A DNA stretch of 64,000 nt from Ramlibacter ginsenosidimutans (GCF_016654015.1 NZ_JAEPWM010000003.1:62001-126000); one strand, 5' to 3'; positions 1 through 9,471 are shown, counted from the stretch's first letter. Notes: generated by a model not told the origin, from the letters alone. Numbers and translations are program-made.

Positions 1-942
1 GACGACCAGCCCTGGTTCGGTCCGCGTGGCGGCCACCTCCCCATGGCGCTGGGCAACGCGGCGGACGAGAAGCCGGGTGCGGCCTTCTACGGCTCGCTGC
101 TGGCCAGCCCGTTCGCCGATGCGTTGACGCTGGACTTCGCCCGTGCCGCCGTCGCGGGCGAACACCTCGGCGCCGACGCCGTGCCCGACCTGCTGGCGAT
201 CAGCCTCTCGGGTCACGACTACGTCAACCACACCTGGAGCGCCGAGTCGCGCCTGTCGCAGGACCACCTGCTGCAACTCGATCGGCTGCTGCAGTCCTTC
301 TTCCACGACCTCGACCGCAGCGTCGGTCGCGATCGCTACCTGGCGGTGCTCACGGCCGACCACGGATTCATGCCCAACCCCGAGGCCTTGCAGGCCCGGG
401 GCATCGCGGCGGGACGGATTTCGGGACACCAGTTGCGCGCCGCGGTGAACGAGGCGCTCGAGCAGGAGTTCCATGCCCCCCGGCTGGTGTCCGGCCTGTC
501 CGCTTCGGCGCTCGTGCTGAACCGGGCGGAAATCGCAGCCCGCGGCCTGGCCTTCGACCGCGTGGCGGTGGCGGCACGGGCTGCTCTGCTCGCGCAACCG
601 CACCTGCTGGCCGCCTACACCCGCGCCGAGTTGCTGGCCGGCAGCCGTGCCGGTGCGCCGTTCTTCGCGGCGATGCGCAACAGCTGGCATCCCGAGGTCT
701 CGGGCGACGTCCAGTTCGTCACCGAACCGTACTGGATGTTCGGCGCGGCCGTGGCCACGCACGGTTCCCCGCACGAGTACGACACGCACGTGCCGCTGCT
801 CTGGTGGGGACCGGCGTGGGTGCGGCCGGGCGTGCGCCCCGAGCGCGTGGCCATCACCGACCTGGCGCCGACGCTGGCCAGGCTGCTGCGCATTGCGCCG
901 CCTGCGGCCAGCGAAGGGCGCCCGCTGGAGCTGGCGCCCTGA
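1..942 (+). CDS. Alkaline phosphatase family protein (type I phosphodiesterase/nucleotide pyrophosphatase-like), 5'-truncated
   Basis: The reading frame is open from the first base (the first codons read DDQPWFGPRGGHLP), so the gene starts before the window and only its last 313 or so codons are present. The visible part has alkaline-phosphatase-superfamily metal-site motifs: TADHGF for one metal pair, and a C-terminal HGSPHEYDTHVPLLWWGP block typical of PglZ/AP-type sulfatase and phosphodiesterase folds. The end (ITDLAPTLARLLRIAPP) is the usual C-terminus of this family. The nucleophile Thr/Ser lies outside the window, so substrate cannot be assigned; a phosphomonoesterase or phosphodiesterase, probably secreted or periplasmic, is likely. 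It reads toward the efflux operon but is separated from it by 212 bp. Confidence 0.8.
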   Translation, partial: DDQPWFGPRGGHLPMALGNAADEKPGAAFYGSLLASPFADALTLDFARAAVAGEHLGADAVPDLLAISLSGHDYVNHTWSAESRLSQDHLLQLDRLLQSFFHDLDRSVGRDRYLAVLTADHGFMPNPEALQARGIAAGRISGHQLRAAVNEALEQEFHAPRLVSGLSASALVLNRAEIAARGLAFDRVAVAARAALLAQPHLLAAYTRAELLAGSRAGAPFFAAMRNSWHPEVSGDVQFVTEPYWMFGAAVATHGSPHEYDTHVPLLWWGPAWVRPGVRPERVAITDLAPTLARLLRIAPPAASEGRPLELAP

Positions 943-992
943 CGGATGTCGCAGAATGCGTGAACTTCACACAAGCGCAACATGCGGCTTAC

Positions 993-1008
993 GGCGCGGT
1001 AACGCGCC
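993..1008 (+). terminator. GC hairpin with GTAA tetraloop after the phosphatase gene
   Basis: A perfect 6-bp stem GGCGCG/CGCGCC closes a GTAA loop, which fits the GNRA class. It lies 51 bp past the phosphatase stop codon in the gap before the efflux operon. No T-run follows, so it may only be a 3'-end-protecting hairpin or a weak terminator. The rest of 943-1154 shows no convincing gene. Confidence 0.3.
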
Positions 1009-1154
1009 AGGAGCACGCTCGTGGCGACGCCAAGTGCACAGCAGAACCCGGCCTACATGGCTTTGCGCCGCGAGCCGTCCTGAGGAGGAGGCGCGCAGGG
1101 GCACGCTCTGCTGCTGCTGAACTTGCCCGCTTACGACGGAACCCAAGGATCCCG

Positions 1155-2840
1155 ATGCCCATTCCCCCGCCGCAGTCACCGGCCGATGAGTCCCGACCTG
1201 CAGATGCCGCCCCGGCGCCGCGCAAGCGGTTGAGCCGGCGCGCGTCGCTGATCGGCACCGTCATCGCGCTGCTGGTGGCGGCCGGGCTCGCCTGGCTGGC
1301 GTGGGACCTGACCCGCCCCGCGACGATGGCGAGCGCGGGGCGCGCAGGCGGAGCCGGCGGCCGTGGCGGTGCCGGCGGTCCCGGCGGCCCGGGCGGCGGC
1401 CGCGGTGCAACCACCGTCGGCGTCGCGGTGGCGCAGGCGATGGACATCCCGGTCAACCTCGACGCACTCGGCACGGTGACGCCGCAGGCCACCGTGCGCG
1501 TGCGCCCCCAGGTCAGCGGCGTGCTCACCCAGGTGTTGTTCAAGGAAGGCCAGTCCGTGAAGGCCGGGCAACTGCTCGCGACGATCGATCCACGTCCGTT
1601 CGAGAATGCCTTGCAGCAGGCGACCGGCCAGCGCATGAAGGACGAGGCGCAGCTCGCGGCGGCGCGCGTCACGCTCGCGCGCTACGAGACGCTGCTCAAG
1701 CAGGACTCGATCGCACGCCAGGACGTCGACACGCAGGCCGCGACCGTCCACCAGCTCGAAGCCACCATCGTTTCCGACAAGGCCGCCGAGGGAACGGCGC
1801 GCCTGAACCTCTCCTGGACGCGCATCACCTCGCCCATCGACGGGCGCGTGGGCCTGCGCACCGTGGACCTGGGCAACCAGGTGAGCACCAGCGATGCGAA
1901 CGGCATCGCGGTCATCACCAAGATGACGCCGATCGACGTGCAGTTCGCCATCCCGCAGGACAACGCGGCCTGGCTGCAGCACAACGGCGGCGGCTTCATG
2001 GAGGTGCGGGCCTACGACCGCACCAAGACCACCTTGCTGGACAGCGGCGTGTTCGCCTCGCTGGACAACCAGATCGACACCACGACGGGCACGGTCCGGG
2101 CCAAGGCGCGCTTCAACAACGCCCGCCTGCAGCTCTTTCCCAGCCAGTTCGTGAACGTGCAGCTGCAGGTGCGCACCATCCAGAACGCGGTCGTCGTGCC
2201 CGTGGCCGCGGTGCGCCAGAGCGGCAGCGGCGAATTCGTGTTCGTCCTGCAGCAGGACCACACGGTGAAGCAGCGGCCCGTGGTGCGCGGGCAGCAGGTC
2301 GACGACCGCGTGCAGATCGTGAGCGGGCTGCAGGTCGGCGAGCGCGTGATCACCGAAGGCGCCGACCGCCTGCGCGACGGCGCCCGCGTCACGCTGCCGG
2401 GCGAGTCGCCGCAAGGCGGCGGGCCGGGTGGCAACGGCGGCCGTCGCCGCAACGCGGGTGGGGCCGACGGTGCGGCGCCCGGAGTCCAGCCCGCCGCTTC
2501 CGCGCCCTTCACCGGCGCATCGGCCGCGCAGCGCGGGCCGGCGACGAGCCCCTTCGCCGGGACGCCGGCCGTGCCGCCGCAACCGGAAGGTTCCCGCACC
2601 TGGGCGCGCGGCGAACCCACGCAGCCCGTGTCGCCCGCGCAGGCCGCGGCTTCGTCCGCGATGGGTGCTCCAGCGGCGAGCGGCGATGCCGGGCCGGGGG
2701 CGCATCTGTCACCCGAGGAGCGCGCGCAGCGGCGCGCGGAGTTCAGCAAGCTCTCGCCGGAGGAGCGGGCGAAGCGCCGCGAGGAGTACCAGAAGCGCCG
2801 CGCCGCGGCCGGCGACGGCTCCGCCAACCCGCAGCAGTGA
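1155..2840 (+). CDS. mdtA: RND efflux periplasmic adaptor (membrane fusion protein), MdtA/MuxA type
   Basis: This 561-aa protein couples an inner-membrane RND pump to the outer-membrane channel. The ATG at 1155 gives a cytoplasmic Arg/Pro-rich head, one membrane anchor (about residues 31-50, LIGTVIALLVAAGLAWLAW), then a Gly-rich linker. The adaptor core follows: lipoyl half-motifs around VRVRPQVSGVLTQVLFKEGQ and WTRITSPIDGRVGLRTVD, a helical hairpin between them, and beta-barrel and membrane-proximal domains (VVVPVAAVRQSGSGEFVFV). It is the first gene of a four-gene operon. The C-terminal 100 or so residues are an unusual Pro/Ala/Gly-rich tail that ends in two tandem copies of LSPEERA(Q/K)RR(A/E)E(F/Y) before the stop. 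The pump substrate is not readable from sequence; homologues export drugs or siderophores. Confidence 0.9.
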   Translation: MPIPPPQSPADESRPADAAPAPRKRLSRRASLIGTVIALLVAAGLAWLAWDLTRPATMASAGRAGGAGGRGGAGGPGGPGGGRGATTVGVAVAQAMDIPVNLDALGTVTPQATVRVRPQVSGVLTQVLFKEGQSVKAGQLLATIDPRPFENALQQATGQRMKDEAQLAAARVTLARYETLLKQDSIARQDVDTQAATVHQLEATIVSDKAAEGTARLNLSWTRITSPIDGRVGLRTVDLGNQVSTSDANGIAVITKMTPIDVQFAIPQDNAAWLQHNGGGFMEVRAYDRTKTTLLDSGVFASLDNQIDTTTGTVRAKARFNNARLQLFPSQFVNVQLQVRTIQNAVVVPVAAVRQSGSGEFVFVLQQDHTVKQRPVVRGQQVDDRVQIVSGLQVGERVITEGADRLRDGARVTLPGESPQGGGPGGNGGRRRNAGGADGAAPGVQPAASAPFTGASAAQRGPATSPFAGTPAVPPQPEGSRTWARGEPTQPVSPAQAAASSAMGAPAASGDAGPGAHLSPEERAQRRAEFSKLSPEERAKRREEYQKRRAAAGDGSANPQQ

Positions 2841-2863
2841 TGGTCGTCCGCCGCATTTCCCTG

Positions 2864-2882
2864 CCTCTGCTGCCGGCAGAGG
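2864..2882. repeat. Stem-loop in the mdtA-mdtB gap (REP-like)
   Basis: A 7-bp perfect inverted repeat CCTCTGC/GCAGAGG with a 5-nt loop is followed by GCTGGGGTGAGGGC. It occupies the 64-bp spacer between mdtA and mdtB. A related GGGTGAGGGC word recurs at the mdtB-mdtC junction (about 6124-6136), inside the mdtB C-terminal tail codons. It could be a dispersed palindromic repeat or an mRNA-processing or stabilising hairpin. Confidence 0.4.
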
Positions 2883-2904
2883 GCTGGGGTGAGGGCCGCA
2901 CTCG

Positions 2905-5900
2905 ATGAGTCCTTCCCGTCCCTTCATCCTCCGACCCGTCGCCACGGCGCTGCTGATGGTGGCGATCGTGCTGGCCGGCCTGCTCGGGCTGAAGTTCCTG
3001 CCGCTGTCGGCGCTGCCGCAGGTCGACTACCCGACCATCCAGGTGCAGACGCTCTATCCGGGCGCCAGCCCCGAGGTGATGGCGCAGACCGTCACCGCAC
3101 CGCTGGAGCGCCAGTTCGGCCAGATGCCCGGACTCTCGCGCATGGGGTCCACCAGCGCGGCGGGTGTGTCCATCATCACGCTGCAGTTCACGTTGGGCCT
3201 GGCGCTCGACGTGGCGGAGCAGCAGGTGCAGGCCGCCATCAACGCAGGCGCCTCGCTGCTGCCCGCGGACCTGCCGGCGCCGCCGACCTACGCCAAGGTG
3301 AACCCGGCCGACGCGCCCGTGCTCACGCTCTCGATCACGTCGGGCACGCTGCCGCTTACCGAGGTGCGCAACATCGTCGACACGCAGCTCGCGCTCAAGA
3401 TCAGCCAGGTGAGCGGCGTCGGGCTGGTGACGCTCGCGGGCGGCCAGCGCCCGGCCGTGCGCATCCAGGCCGACACCAACGCGCTGGCCTCGCTGGGCAT
3501 CGCGATCGACACGCTGCGCACCGCGATCACGGCGGCGAACGCGAATGCGGCGAAGGGCAGCATCGACGGCCCGACGCGCTCGTACACCATCAACTCCAAC
3601 GACCAGCTGCTCACGGCGCAGGACTACAGCAACCTGGTGGTCGCCTTCCGCAACGGCGCGCCGGTGCACCTGTCGGACGTCGCGCAGGTCGTGCAGAGCG
3701 CCGAGAACGTGAAGCTGGGCGCCTGGGCGGGCCACGCGTGCGACAGCCAGGACAGAGCCGGCCAGGACGGCAGCTGCCGGGGCGCGGCCGCGCCCGCGCT
3801 GCAGCCGGCGATCATCCTCAACGTGCAGCGGCAGCCCGGCGCCAACGTCATCGCCACGGTGGACGCGATCAAGCAGCGCCTGCCGCAGCTGACCGCGGGA
3901 CTGCCGGCGTCGATCCAGGTCGAGGTGCTGGCCGACCGCACCACCGGCATCCGCGCCTCGGTGGAGCACGTGGAGATGGAGCTCGTGCTGGCCGTGCTGC
4001 TGGTCGTGCTGGTGATCTTCGCCTTCCTGCACAGCCCGCGCGCCACGCTGGTGGCGAGCCTGTCGGTGCCGATCTCGCTGATCGGAACCTGCGGCGCGAT
4101 GTACCTGCTGGGGTACAGCCTCAACAACCTGTCGCTGATGTCGCTGACCATCGCCACCGGCTTCGTGGTGGACGACGCGATCGTGATGATCGAGAACATC
4201 GCGCGCCACATGGAGAACGGCGAGCGGCCCATGGAGGCAGCGCTCAAGGGCGCCAGCGAGATCGGCTTCACGATCATTTCCCTCACGGTGTCGCTGATCG
4301 CCGTGCTGATCCCGCTGCTGTTCATGGGCGACGTGATCGGCCGGCTGTTCCGCGAGTTCGCCGTGACGCTGGCGATCACCATCCTGATCTCCGCGGTGGT
4401 GTCCCTGACGCTGGTGCCGATGATGACGGCGCGCATGGTTCGCACGCTGGAGCCGCCCGAGCACGGCATCGGCGCGCGCATCCAGCTCTCCTTCGACCGC
4501 GTGGTCGAGAAGTACGACGGCGCGCTCACCTGGGTGCTGGCGCGCGAGCGGCTCACGCTGCTGGTGGCGCTGGGCACGCTGCTGTTCACGGTGCTGCTGT
4601 ACATCGCCATTCCGAAGACGCTGTTCCCCACCCAGGACACCGGCCAGCTGCAGGTGCGCGTGCAGGCGGCGCAATCCTCCTCCTACGGCAGCATGGCGGC
4701 CTTGCAGCAGGAAGTCGCGCGGCGGCTGCTCGCCGACCCGGCGGTGCAGTCGGTCGCCAGCTTCGTCGGCGTCGACGCGGCCAACAACACGATGCTGAAC
4801 ATCGGCAGCATGCTGGTGAACCTGAAGGATTCGCACGGCAGCCTGCAAGGCGTGATGGACCGCCTGCGCCAGAAGGGCGAGCAGGTCGCGGGAACGCGCC
4901 TGTTCGTGCAGCCGGTGCAGGACCTCACCATCGAATCCGAGACCGGGCCGACGCTGTACCGCATGTCCGTGGAAGGCTCGGACCCGGCGGTGGTGAACGA
5001 CTGGACGCAGCGCATCGTGGACCGGCTGGCGCAGGAGAAGCGCCTGGCCGACGTCACCACCGATGCCGGCGCGAGCGGCGCGGCGCTGTACGTGGACGTG
5101 GACCGCAGCACCGCTGCGCGCCTGGGTATCGCCGCTTCCACCATCGACGAGGCGCTCTACAGCGCGTTCGGCCAGCGCATCGTCTCCACCATCTTCACCG
5201 AGACCAACCAGTACCGCGTGATCCTGGAGGCGCGCACGGATTCCCTGCCCGCCATCGGCGACCTGAGCAACATCCAGCTGATCTCCAGCTCCGGCACGGC
5301 GACGCCGCTGACCGCCGTGGCCCGCGTCAGCGAGCGCCGGGCGCCGCTGCAGATCACGCACGTGGCGCAGTACCCAGCCGCCACCATCGGCTTCAACACG
5401 GCCCCGGGCGTGGCCCTCGGCTCCGCGGTGGACACGATCCATGGCGCGCTGAAGGACCTGCAGATGCCGGCGACGGTGTCCGTCACGATGCTCGGCGCGG
5501 CGGGTGCGTACGAGACCTCCCTGTCGAATCAGCTGTGGCTGATCCTCGCGGCGGTGGTCTGCGTGTACATCGTGCTGGGCGTGCTGTACGAGAGCTACGT
5601 GCACCCGCTCACGATCCTCTCCACGCTGCCTTCCGCCGGCGTGGGCGCGCTGCTCGCGCTGCTGCTCAGTGGTTCCGGGCTCGGCGTGATCGGCATCATC
5701 GGCATCATCCTGCTGATCGGCATCGTCAAGAAGAACGCGATCATGATGATCGACTTCGCGCTCGACGCCGAGCGCGAGCAGGGCAAGTCGCCGCGCGAGG
5801 CGATCCACCAGGCCGCGCTGCTGCGCTTCCGGCCCATCCTGATGACGACGCTGGCGGCCTTGTTCGCGGCGATCCCGCTGATGCTCAGTTTCGGCCAGGG

Positions 5901-6162
5901 CGCGGAGCTGCGCCGGCCCCTCGGGCTGGCCATCTTCGGCGGCCTGATCGTGAGCCAGTTGCTCACGCTCTTCACCACGCCCGTGATCTACCTCGGCTTC
6001 GACCAGCTGGGGTCGCGCTGGCGCAAGCGCGGTGCCCGGCGCCCCCACACCAGCTTCCCTGAGGGCCAGGGGGCCCGGATCGAGCCACCGAAGGACGAAC
6101 GCGCCTCTTACCTGCCCCCGGCCGTGGGTGAGGGCGGGCCGGCCGGCGGCGGCGGCGAGTGA
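2905..6162 (+). CDS. mdtB: RND efflux inner-membrane pump subunit, MdtB/MuxB type
   Basis: This 1085-aa proton-driven HAE1-family permease has the expected 12 membrane helices in two halves. The N-terminal helix is MSPSRPFILRPVATALLMVAIVLAG. The TM4 segment has GFVVDDAIVMIENI with the paired Asp of the proton relay, and the second half has GIVKKNAIMMIDFALDAER. Two features are unlike the family norm. A segment of about 25 residues (276-300, containing CDSQDRAGQDGSC) interrupts the usual LGAWA-x3-PAIILNVQRQPGANV block. A tail of about 40 residues, rich in Gly/Pro/Glu, follows the last helix. It lies 64 bp after mdtA and 13 bp before mdtC; MdtB and MdtC homologues form a mixed trimer. Confidence 0.93.
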   Translation: MSPSRPFILRPVATALLMVAIVLAGLLGLKFLPLSALPQVDYPTIQVQTLYPGASPEVMAQTVTAPLERQFGQMPGLSRMGSTSAAGVSIITLQFTLGLALDVAEQQVQAAINAGASLLPADLPAPPTYAKVNPADAPVLTLSITSGTLPLTEVRNIVDTQLALKISQVSGVGLVTLAGGQRPAVRIQADTNALASLGIAIDTLRTAITAANANAAKGSIDGPTRSYTINSNDQLLTAQDYSNLVVAFRNGAPVHLSDVAQVVQSAENVKLGAWAGHACDSQDRAGQDGSCRGAAAPALQPAIILNVQRQPGANVIATVDAIKQRLPQLTAGLPASIQVEVLADRTTGIRASVEHVEMELVLAVLLVVLVIFAFLHSPRATLVASLSVPISLIGTCGAMYLLGYSLNNLSLMSLTIATGFVVDDAIVMIENIARHMENGERPMEAALKGASEIGFTIISLTVSLIAVLIPLLFMGDVIGRLFREFAVTLAITILISAVVSLTLVPMMTARMVRTLEPPEHGIGARIQLSFDRVVEKYDGALTWVLARERLTLLVALGTLLFTVLLYIAIPKTLFPTQDTGQLQVRVQAAQSSSYGSMAALQQEVARRLLADPAVQSVASFVGVDAANNTMLNIGSMLVNLKDSHGSLQGVMDRLRQKGEQVAGTRLFVQPVQDLTIESETGPTLYRMSVEGSDPAVVNDWTQRIVDRLAQEKRLADVTTDAGASGAALYVDVDRSTAARLGIAASTIDEALYSAFGQRIVSTIFTETNQYRVILEARTDSLPAIGDLSNIQLISSSGTATPLTAVARVSERRAPLQITHVAQYPAATIGFNTAPGVALGSAVDTIHGALKDLQMPATVSVTMLGAAGAYETSLSNQLWLILAAVVCVYIVLGVLYESYVHPLTILSTLPSAGVGALLALLLSGSGLGVIGIIGIILLIGIVKKNAIMMIDFALDAEREQGKSPREAIHQAALLRFRPILMTTLAALFAAIPLMLSFGQGAELRRPLGLAIFGGLIVSQLLTLFTTPVIYLGFDQLGSRWRKRGARRPHTSFPEGQGARIEPPKDERASYLPPAVGEGGPAGGGGE

Positions 6163-6175
6163 GGCGGCAGGCGCC

Positions 6176-9100
6176 ATGAACCTCTCCGGCCCCTTCGTCC
6201 GCCGACCCGTGGGCACCGTGCTGCTCACGGTGTGGATCGCGCTTGCCGGCATCGCGGCTTTCTTCAAGCTTCCAGTCGCTTCGCTGCCGCAGGTGGACTT
6301 CCCGGTGATCTCGGTGTCGGCGAACCTGCCGGGCGCCAGTCCGCAGACGATGGCCAGCAGCGTGGCGACGCCGCTGGAGCGCCGCCTCGGCGTGATCGCC
6401 GGCGTCAACGAGGTGACCTCCTCCAGCGGCAACGGCAGCACGCGCGTCACCCTGCAGTTCGACCTGAACCGCGACATCGACGCGGCCGCGCGCGAAGTGC
6501 AGGCCGCGATCAACGCGTCCCGCTCCGACCTGCCGGCCACGTTGCGCAGCAACCCCACCTACCGCAAGGCCAACCCGTCGGCCGCGCCCGTGATCATCCT
6601 GGCGCTGACCTCGCCGACGCGCTCGCCCGGCCGCATCTACGACGTGGTCAACAACCTCGTGCAGCAGAAGATCGCGCAGGTGCCCGGCGTCGGCGACGTG
6701 GAACTCGGGGGCGGGTCGCAGCCGGCGGTGCGCGTGGACATGATCCCGTTTGCGCTGAACCGCTACGGCATCGCGATGGAGGACGTGCGCGCGGCGCTGC
6801 AGGCCGGCACGGCCAACCGGCCCAAGGGCGACGTCACGGTGAACGGCAACCGGCTGCAGATCTACACCGGCACCGCCGACATGCCCAACGGAGGCAAGAC
6901 GGCCTCGGACTACCGCGACCTGGTGGTCGCCTGGCGCAACGGCGCGGCGGTGCGCCTGTCGGATGTCGCCGAGGTGAGCGACGGCGTGGAGAACATCAAC
7001 ACCATGGGCCTGTTCAACGGCCGGCCCGCGGTGATCGTGCTGGTGACCCTGCAGCCGGGCGCCAACGTCATCGAGACCGTGGACGGCGTGCGCGCGCTGC
7101 TGCCGGAGCTGCAGGCCTCCCTGCCCAAGGACATCGCCATCGACGTGGCCTCGGACCGCACCTTCTCCATCCGGTCCTCGCTGCACGAAGTGGAGCTCAC
7201 GCTCGCCATCGCCATCATCCTGGTCGTGCTGGTGGTGAGCGTGTTCCTGCGCAGCGCGCGCGCCACCTTCATCCCTGCGGTGGCCACGATCGTCTCGCTA
7301 ATGGGGACGCTGGGCATCATGTACGTGCTCGGCTTCTCGCTCAACAACCTGTCGCTGATGGCGCTCACCGTGGCGACGGGCTTCGTCGTGGACGACGCCA
7401 TCGTGGTGCTGGAGAACACTTCGCGCCACATCGAGCAGGGCATGGACCGCTTCCAGGCCGCGCTGCGCGGCGCGCGCGAGGTGGGCTTCACGGTGCTGTC
7501 CATCAGCATCTCGCTGATCGCCGTGTTCATCCCGCTGCTGTTCATGGGCGGGCAGGTGGGCCGCCTGTTCCGCGAGTTCGCCGTTTCGCTCTCGGCCGCG
7601 GTCATGATCTCGCTGCTGCTGTCGCTCACCACGACGCCGATGATGTGCGCCTGGCTGCTGAGCCCGAGCGCGCACGAGAAGAAGCCCTCGCGCATTTCGC
7701 GCTGGGCTGAAGCGGCGTTCGACCGCGTGCACCGCATCTATGCGGTGAGCCTGGACTGGGCGCTGTCGGCGCGCTGGCTGGTGCTGCTGATCCTGCTGCT
7801 GGTGATCGGCCTGAACATCTTCCTGTTCGTGCGCGTGCCCAAGGGCTTCTTCCCGCAGCAGGACACCGGGCAGGTCATGGGCGGCATCCGGGCCGACCAG
7901 AGCATCTCGTTCCAGCAGATGCAGGACAAGCTGCGCCAGCTGGTGGACATCATCCGCGCCGACGAAGCCGTCGACACGGTGGTCGCCTTCACCGGCGGCT
8001 CGCGCGCGGGCGGCGGCTTCATGATGATGACGCTCAAGCGCGGCCACGGCGAGCCGCGCGGCCAGGAGGTGATCTCCCGGCTGCGGCCCAAGCTGGCGCG
8101 CGTCACGGGCGTGAGCCTGTTTCTCAATCCCGTGCAGGACGTGCGCATGGGCGGGCGCTCCAGCAACAGCACCTACCAGTACACGCTCAAGAGCGACAAC
8201 GTCGCCGACCTCAAGCTGTGGGGCAACAAGCTGATGGAGGCGATGAAGGAGCAGCCGGCGCTGACCGACATCGACAGCGACCTGCAGGAGAACGGCATCG
8301 AGACGTATGTCGACGTCGACCGCTCGAGCGCCGCCCGCATGGGCATCAGCGCGCGCAGCGTCGACAACGCGCTGTACGACGCCTTCGGCCAGCGCCAGGT
8401 GGCGACGATCTACGAGGAGCTGAACCAGTACAAGGTGATCATGCAACTGGCGCCGCGCTACATCGTGACGCCGGAGGCGCTGAAGGACGTGTACGTGCCG
8501 GCGAAGAACACGGGCGCGCCGACGCCGGAGACCGGCCTGGCGTCGACCGGGGTCTCGGGCAGCACGGCGAGCGGGGGTGGCAGTGCCACGGGCACCAGCA
8601 CCGCGGCGGGCACCAGCGGCGGCGCTGGCACCTCGGCCAACCTGTCGCTGCGCGACGCCTCCACCGGGACCGCCGTGAGTTCGGCGACCACGCCCATGGT
8701 GCCCTTGTCGGCGATCGCGCATTTCGCCGAGCGGCCGGCCGCGACCTCGGTCAACCACCAGGACGCGGAGCTCGCCGCCACCATCTCCTACAACCTCGCC
8801 GACGGGCACACGCTGGCCGACGGGGAGGCTGCCGTGCGGGCCGCCGAGGCGCAGATCAGCATGCCGATCAACGTGCGCGGCAGCTTCCAGGGCACGGCGC
8901 GGCAGGCGCAGGAGACGAACCAGCAGCAGCCCTTGCTGATCCTCGCGGCGCTGGTGGTGATCTACATCGTGCTGGGCGTGCTGTACGAGAGCCTGGTGCA
9001 CCCGATCACCGTGCTGTCCACGCTGCCCTCGGCGGGCATCGGCGCCGTGCTGGCCCTGCTGATCTTCCACATGGAGTTCTCGATCATGGCGCTGATCGGG

Positions 9101-9466
9101 CTGTTCCTGCTGATCGGCATCGTCAAGAAGAACGCGATCCTGATCATCGACTTCGCGCTGGACGCGGAGCGCTCGCGCGGCCTGTCGCCCTACGAAGCGG
9201 TGCGCGAGGCCTGCCTGCTGCGCTTCCGCCCCATCCTCATGACCACCCTGGCCGCGATCCTCGGCGCGCTGCCGCTGGCCATCGGCTTCGGCGAAGGCGC
9301 CGAGCTGCGCCGGCCCCTGGGCATCTCCATCATCGGCGGCCTGATCGCCAGCCAGGTGATCACGCTGCTCACGACGCCGGTGGTCTACCTGCTGCTGGAC
9401 AAGCTGCGCCGCCGCAGTCCGCTCGAGCGCGAGCTGGCGCGGCACGGCGAAGCCCGAACCGCCTGA
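6176..9466 (+). CDS. mdtC: RND efflux inner-membrane pump subunit, MdtC/MuxC type
   Basis: This 1096-aa HAE1-family RND permease starts at ATG 6176 (MNLSGPFVRRPVGTVLLTVWIALAG), 13 bp after the mdtB stop. It has the TM4 motif GFVVDDAIVVLEN with both relay Asp residues, and GIVKKNAILIIDFALDAER in the second half. Between about residues 778 and 836 an extended Gly/Ser/Thr/Ala-rich stretch (TGVSGSTASGGGSATGTST and following) replaces the short turn that normally joins VYVPAK to PVPLSAIAHF, adding about 50 residues to a periplasmic loop of the porter/docking half. It is the partner of the upstream MdtB-like subunit and overlaps no neighbour; the outer-membrane factor follows after 5 bp. Confidence 0.93.
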   Translation: MNLSGPFVRRPVGTVLLTVWIALAGIAAFFKLPVASLPQVDFPVISVSANLPGASPQTMASSVATPLERRLGVIAGVNEVTSSSGNGSTRVTLQFDLNRDIDAAAREVQAAINASRSDLPATLRSNPTYRKANPSAAPVIILALTSPTRSPGRIYDVVNNLVQQKIAQVPGVGDVELGGGSQPAVRVDMIPFALNRYGIAMEDVRAALQAGTANRPKGDVTVNGNRLQIYTGTADMPNGGKTASDYRDLVVAWRNGAAVRLSDVAEVSDGVENINTMGLFNGRPAVIVLVTLQPGANVIETVDGVRALLPELQASLPKDIAIDVASDRTFSIRSSLHEVELTLAIAIILVVLVVSVFLRSARATFIPAVATIVSLMGTLGIMYVLGFSLNNLSLMALTVATGFVVDDAIVVLENTSRHIEQGMDRFQAALRGAREVGFTVLSISISLIAVFIPLLFMGGQVGRLFREFAVSLSAAVMISLLLSLTTTPMMCAWLLSPSAHEKKPSRISRWAEAAFDRVHRIYAVSLDWALSARWLVLLILLLVIGLNIFLFVRVPKGFFPQQDTGQVMGGIRADQSISFQQMQDKLRQLVDIIRADEAVDTVVAFTGGSRAGGGFMMMTLKRGHGEPRGQEVISRLRPKLARVTGVSLFLNPVQDVRMGGRSSNSTYQYTLKSDNVADLKLWGNKLMEAMKEQPALTDIDSDLQENGIETYVDVDRSSAARMGISARSVDNALYDAFGQRQVATIYEELNQYKVIMQLAPRYIVTPEALKDVYVPAKNTGAPTPETGLASTGVSGSTASGGGSATGTSTAAGTSGGAGTSANLSLRDASTGTAVSSATTPMVPLSAIAHFAERPAATSVNHQDAELAATISYNLADGHTLADGEAAVRAAEAQISMPINVRGSFQGTARQAQETNQQQPLLILAALVVIYIVLGVLYESLVHPITVLSTLPSAGIGAVLALLIFHMEFSIMALIGLFLLIGIVKKNAILIIDFALDAERSRGLSPYEAVREACLLRFRPILMTTLAAILGALPLAIGFGEGAELRRPLGISIIGGLIASQVITLLTTPVVYLLLDKLRRRSPLERELARHGEARTA

Positions 9467-9471
9467 ACCCG

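Noticed and set aside
2743..6558. A 1271-codon open frame on the minus strand across mdtB
   Set aside because: It is antisense to a clear RND pump gene and reads as His/Arg/Gln-rich low-complexity sequence, the usual shadow of high-GC coding DNA; no start context or domain.
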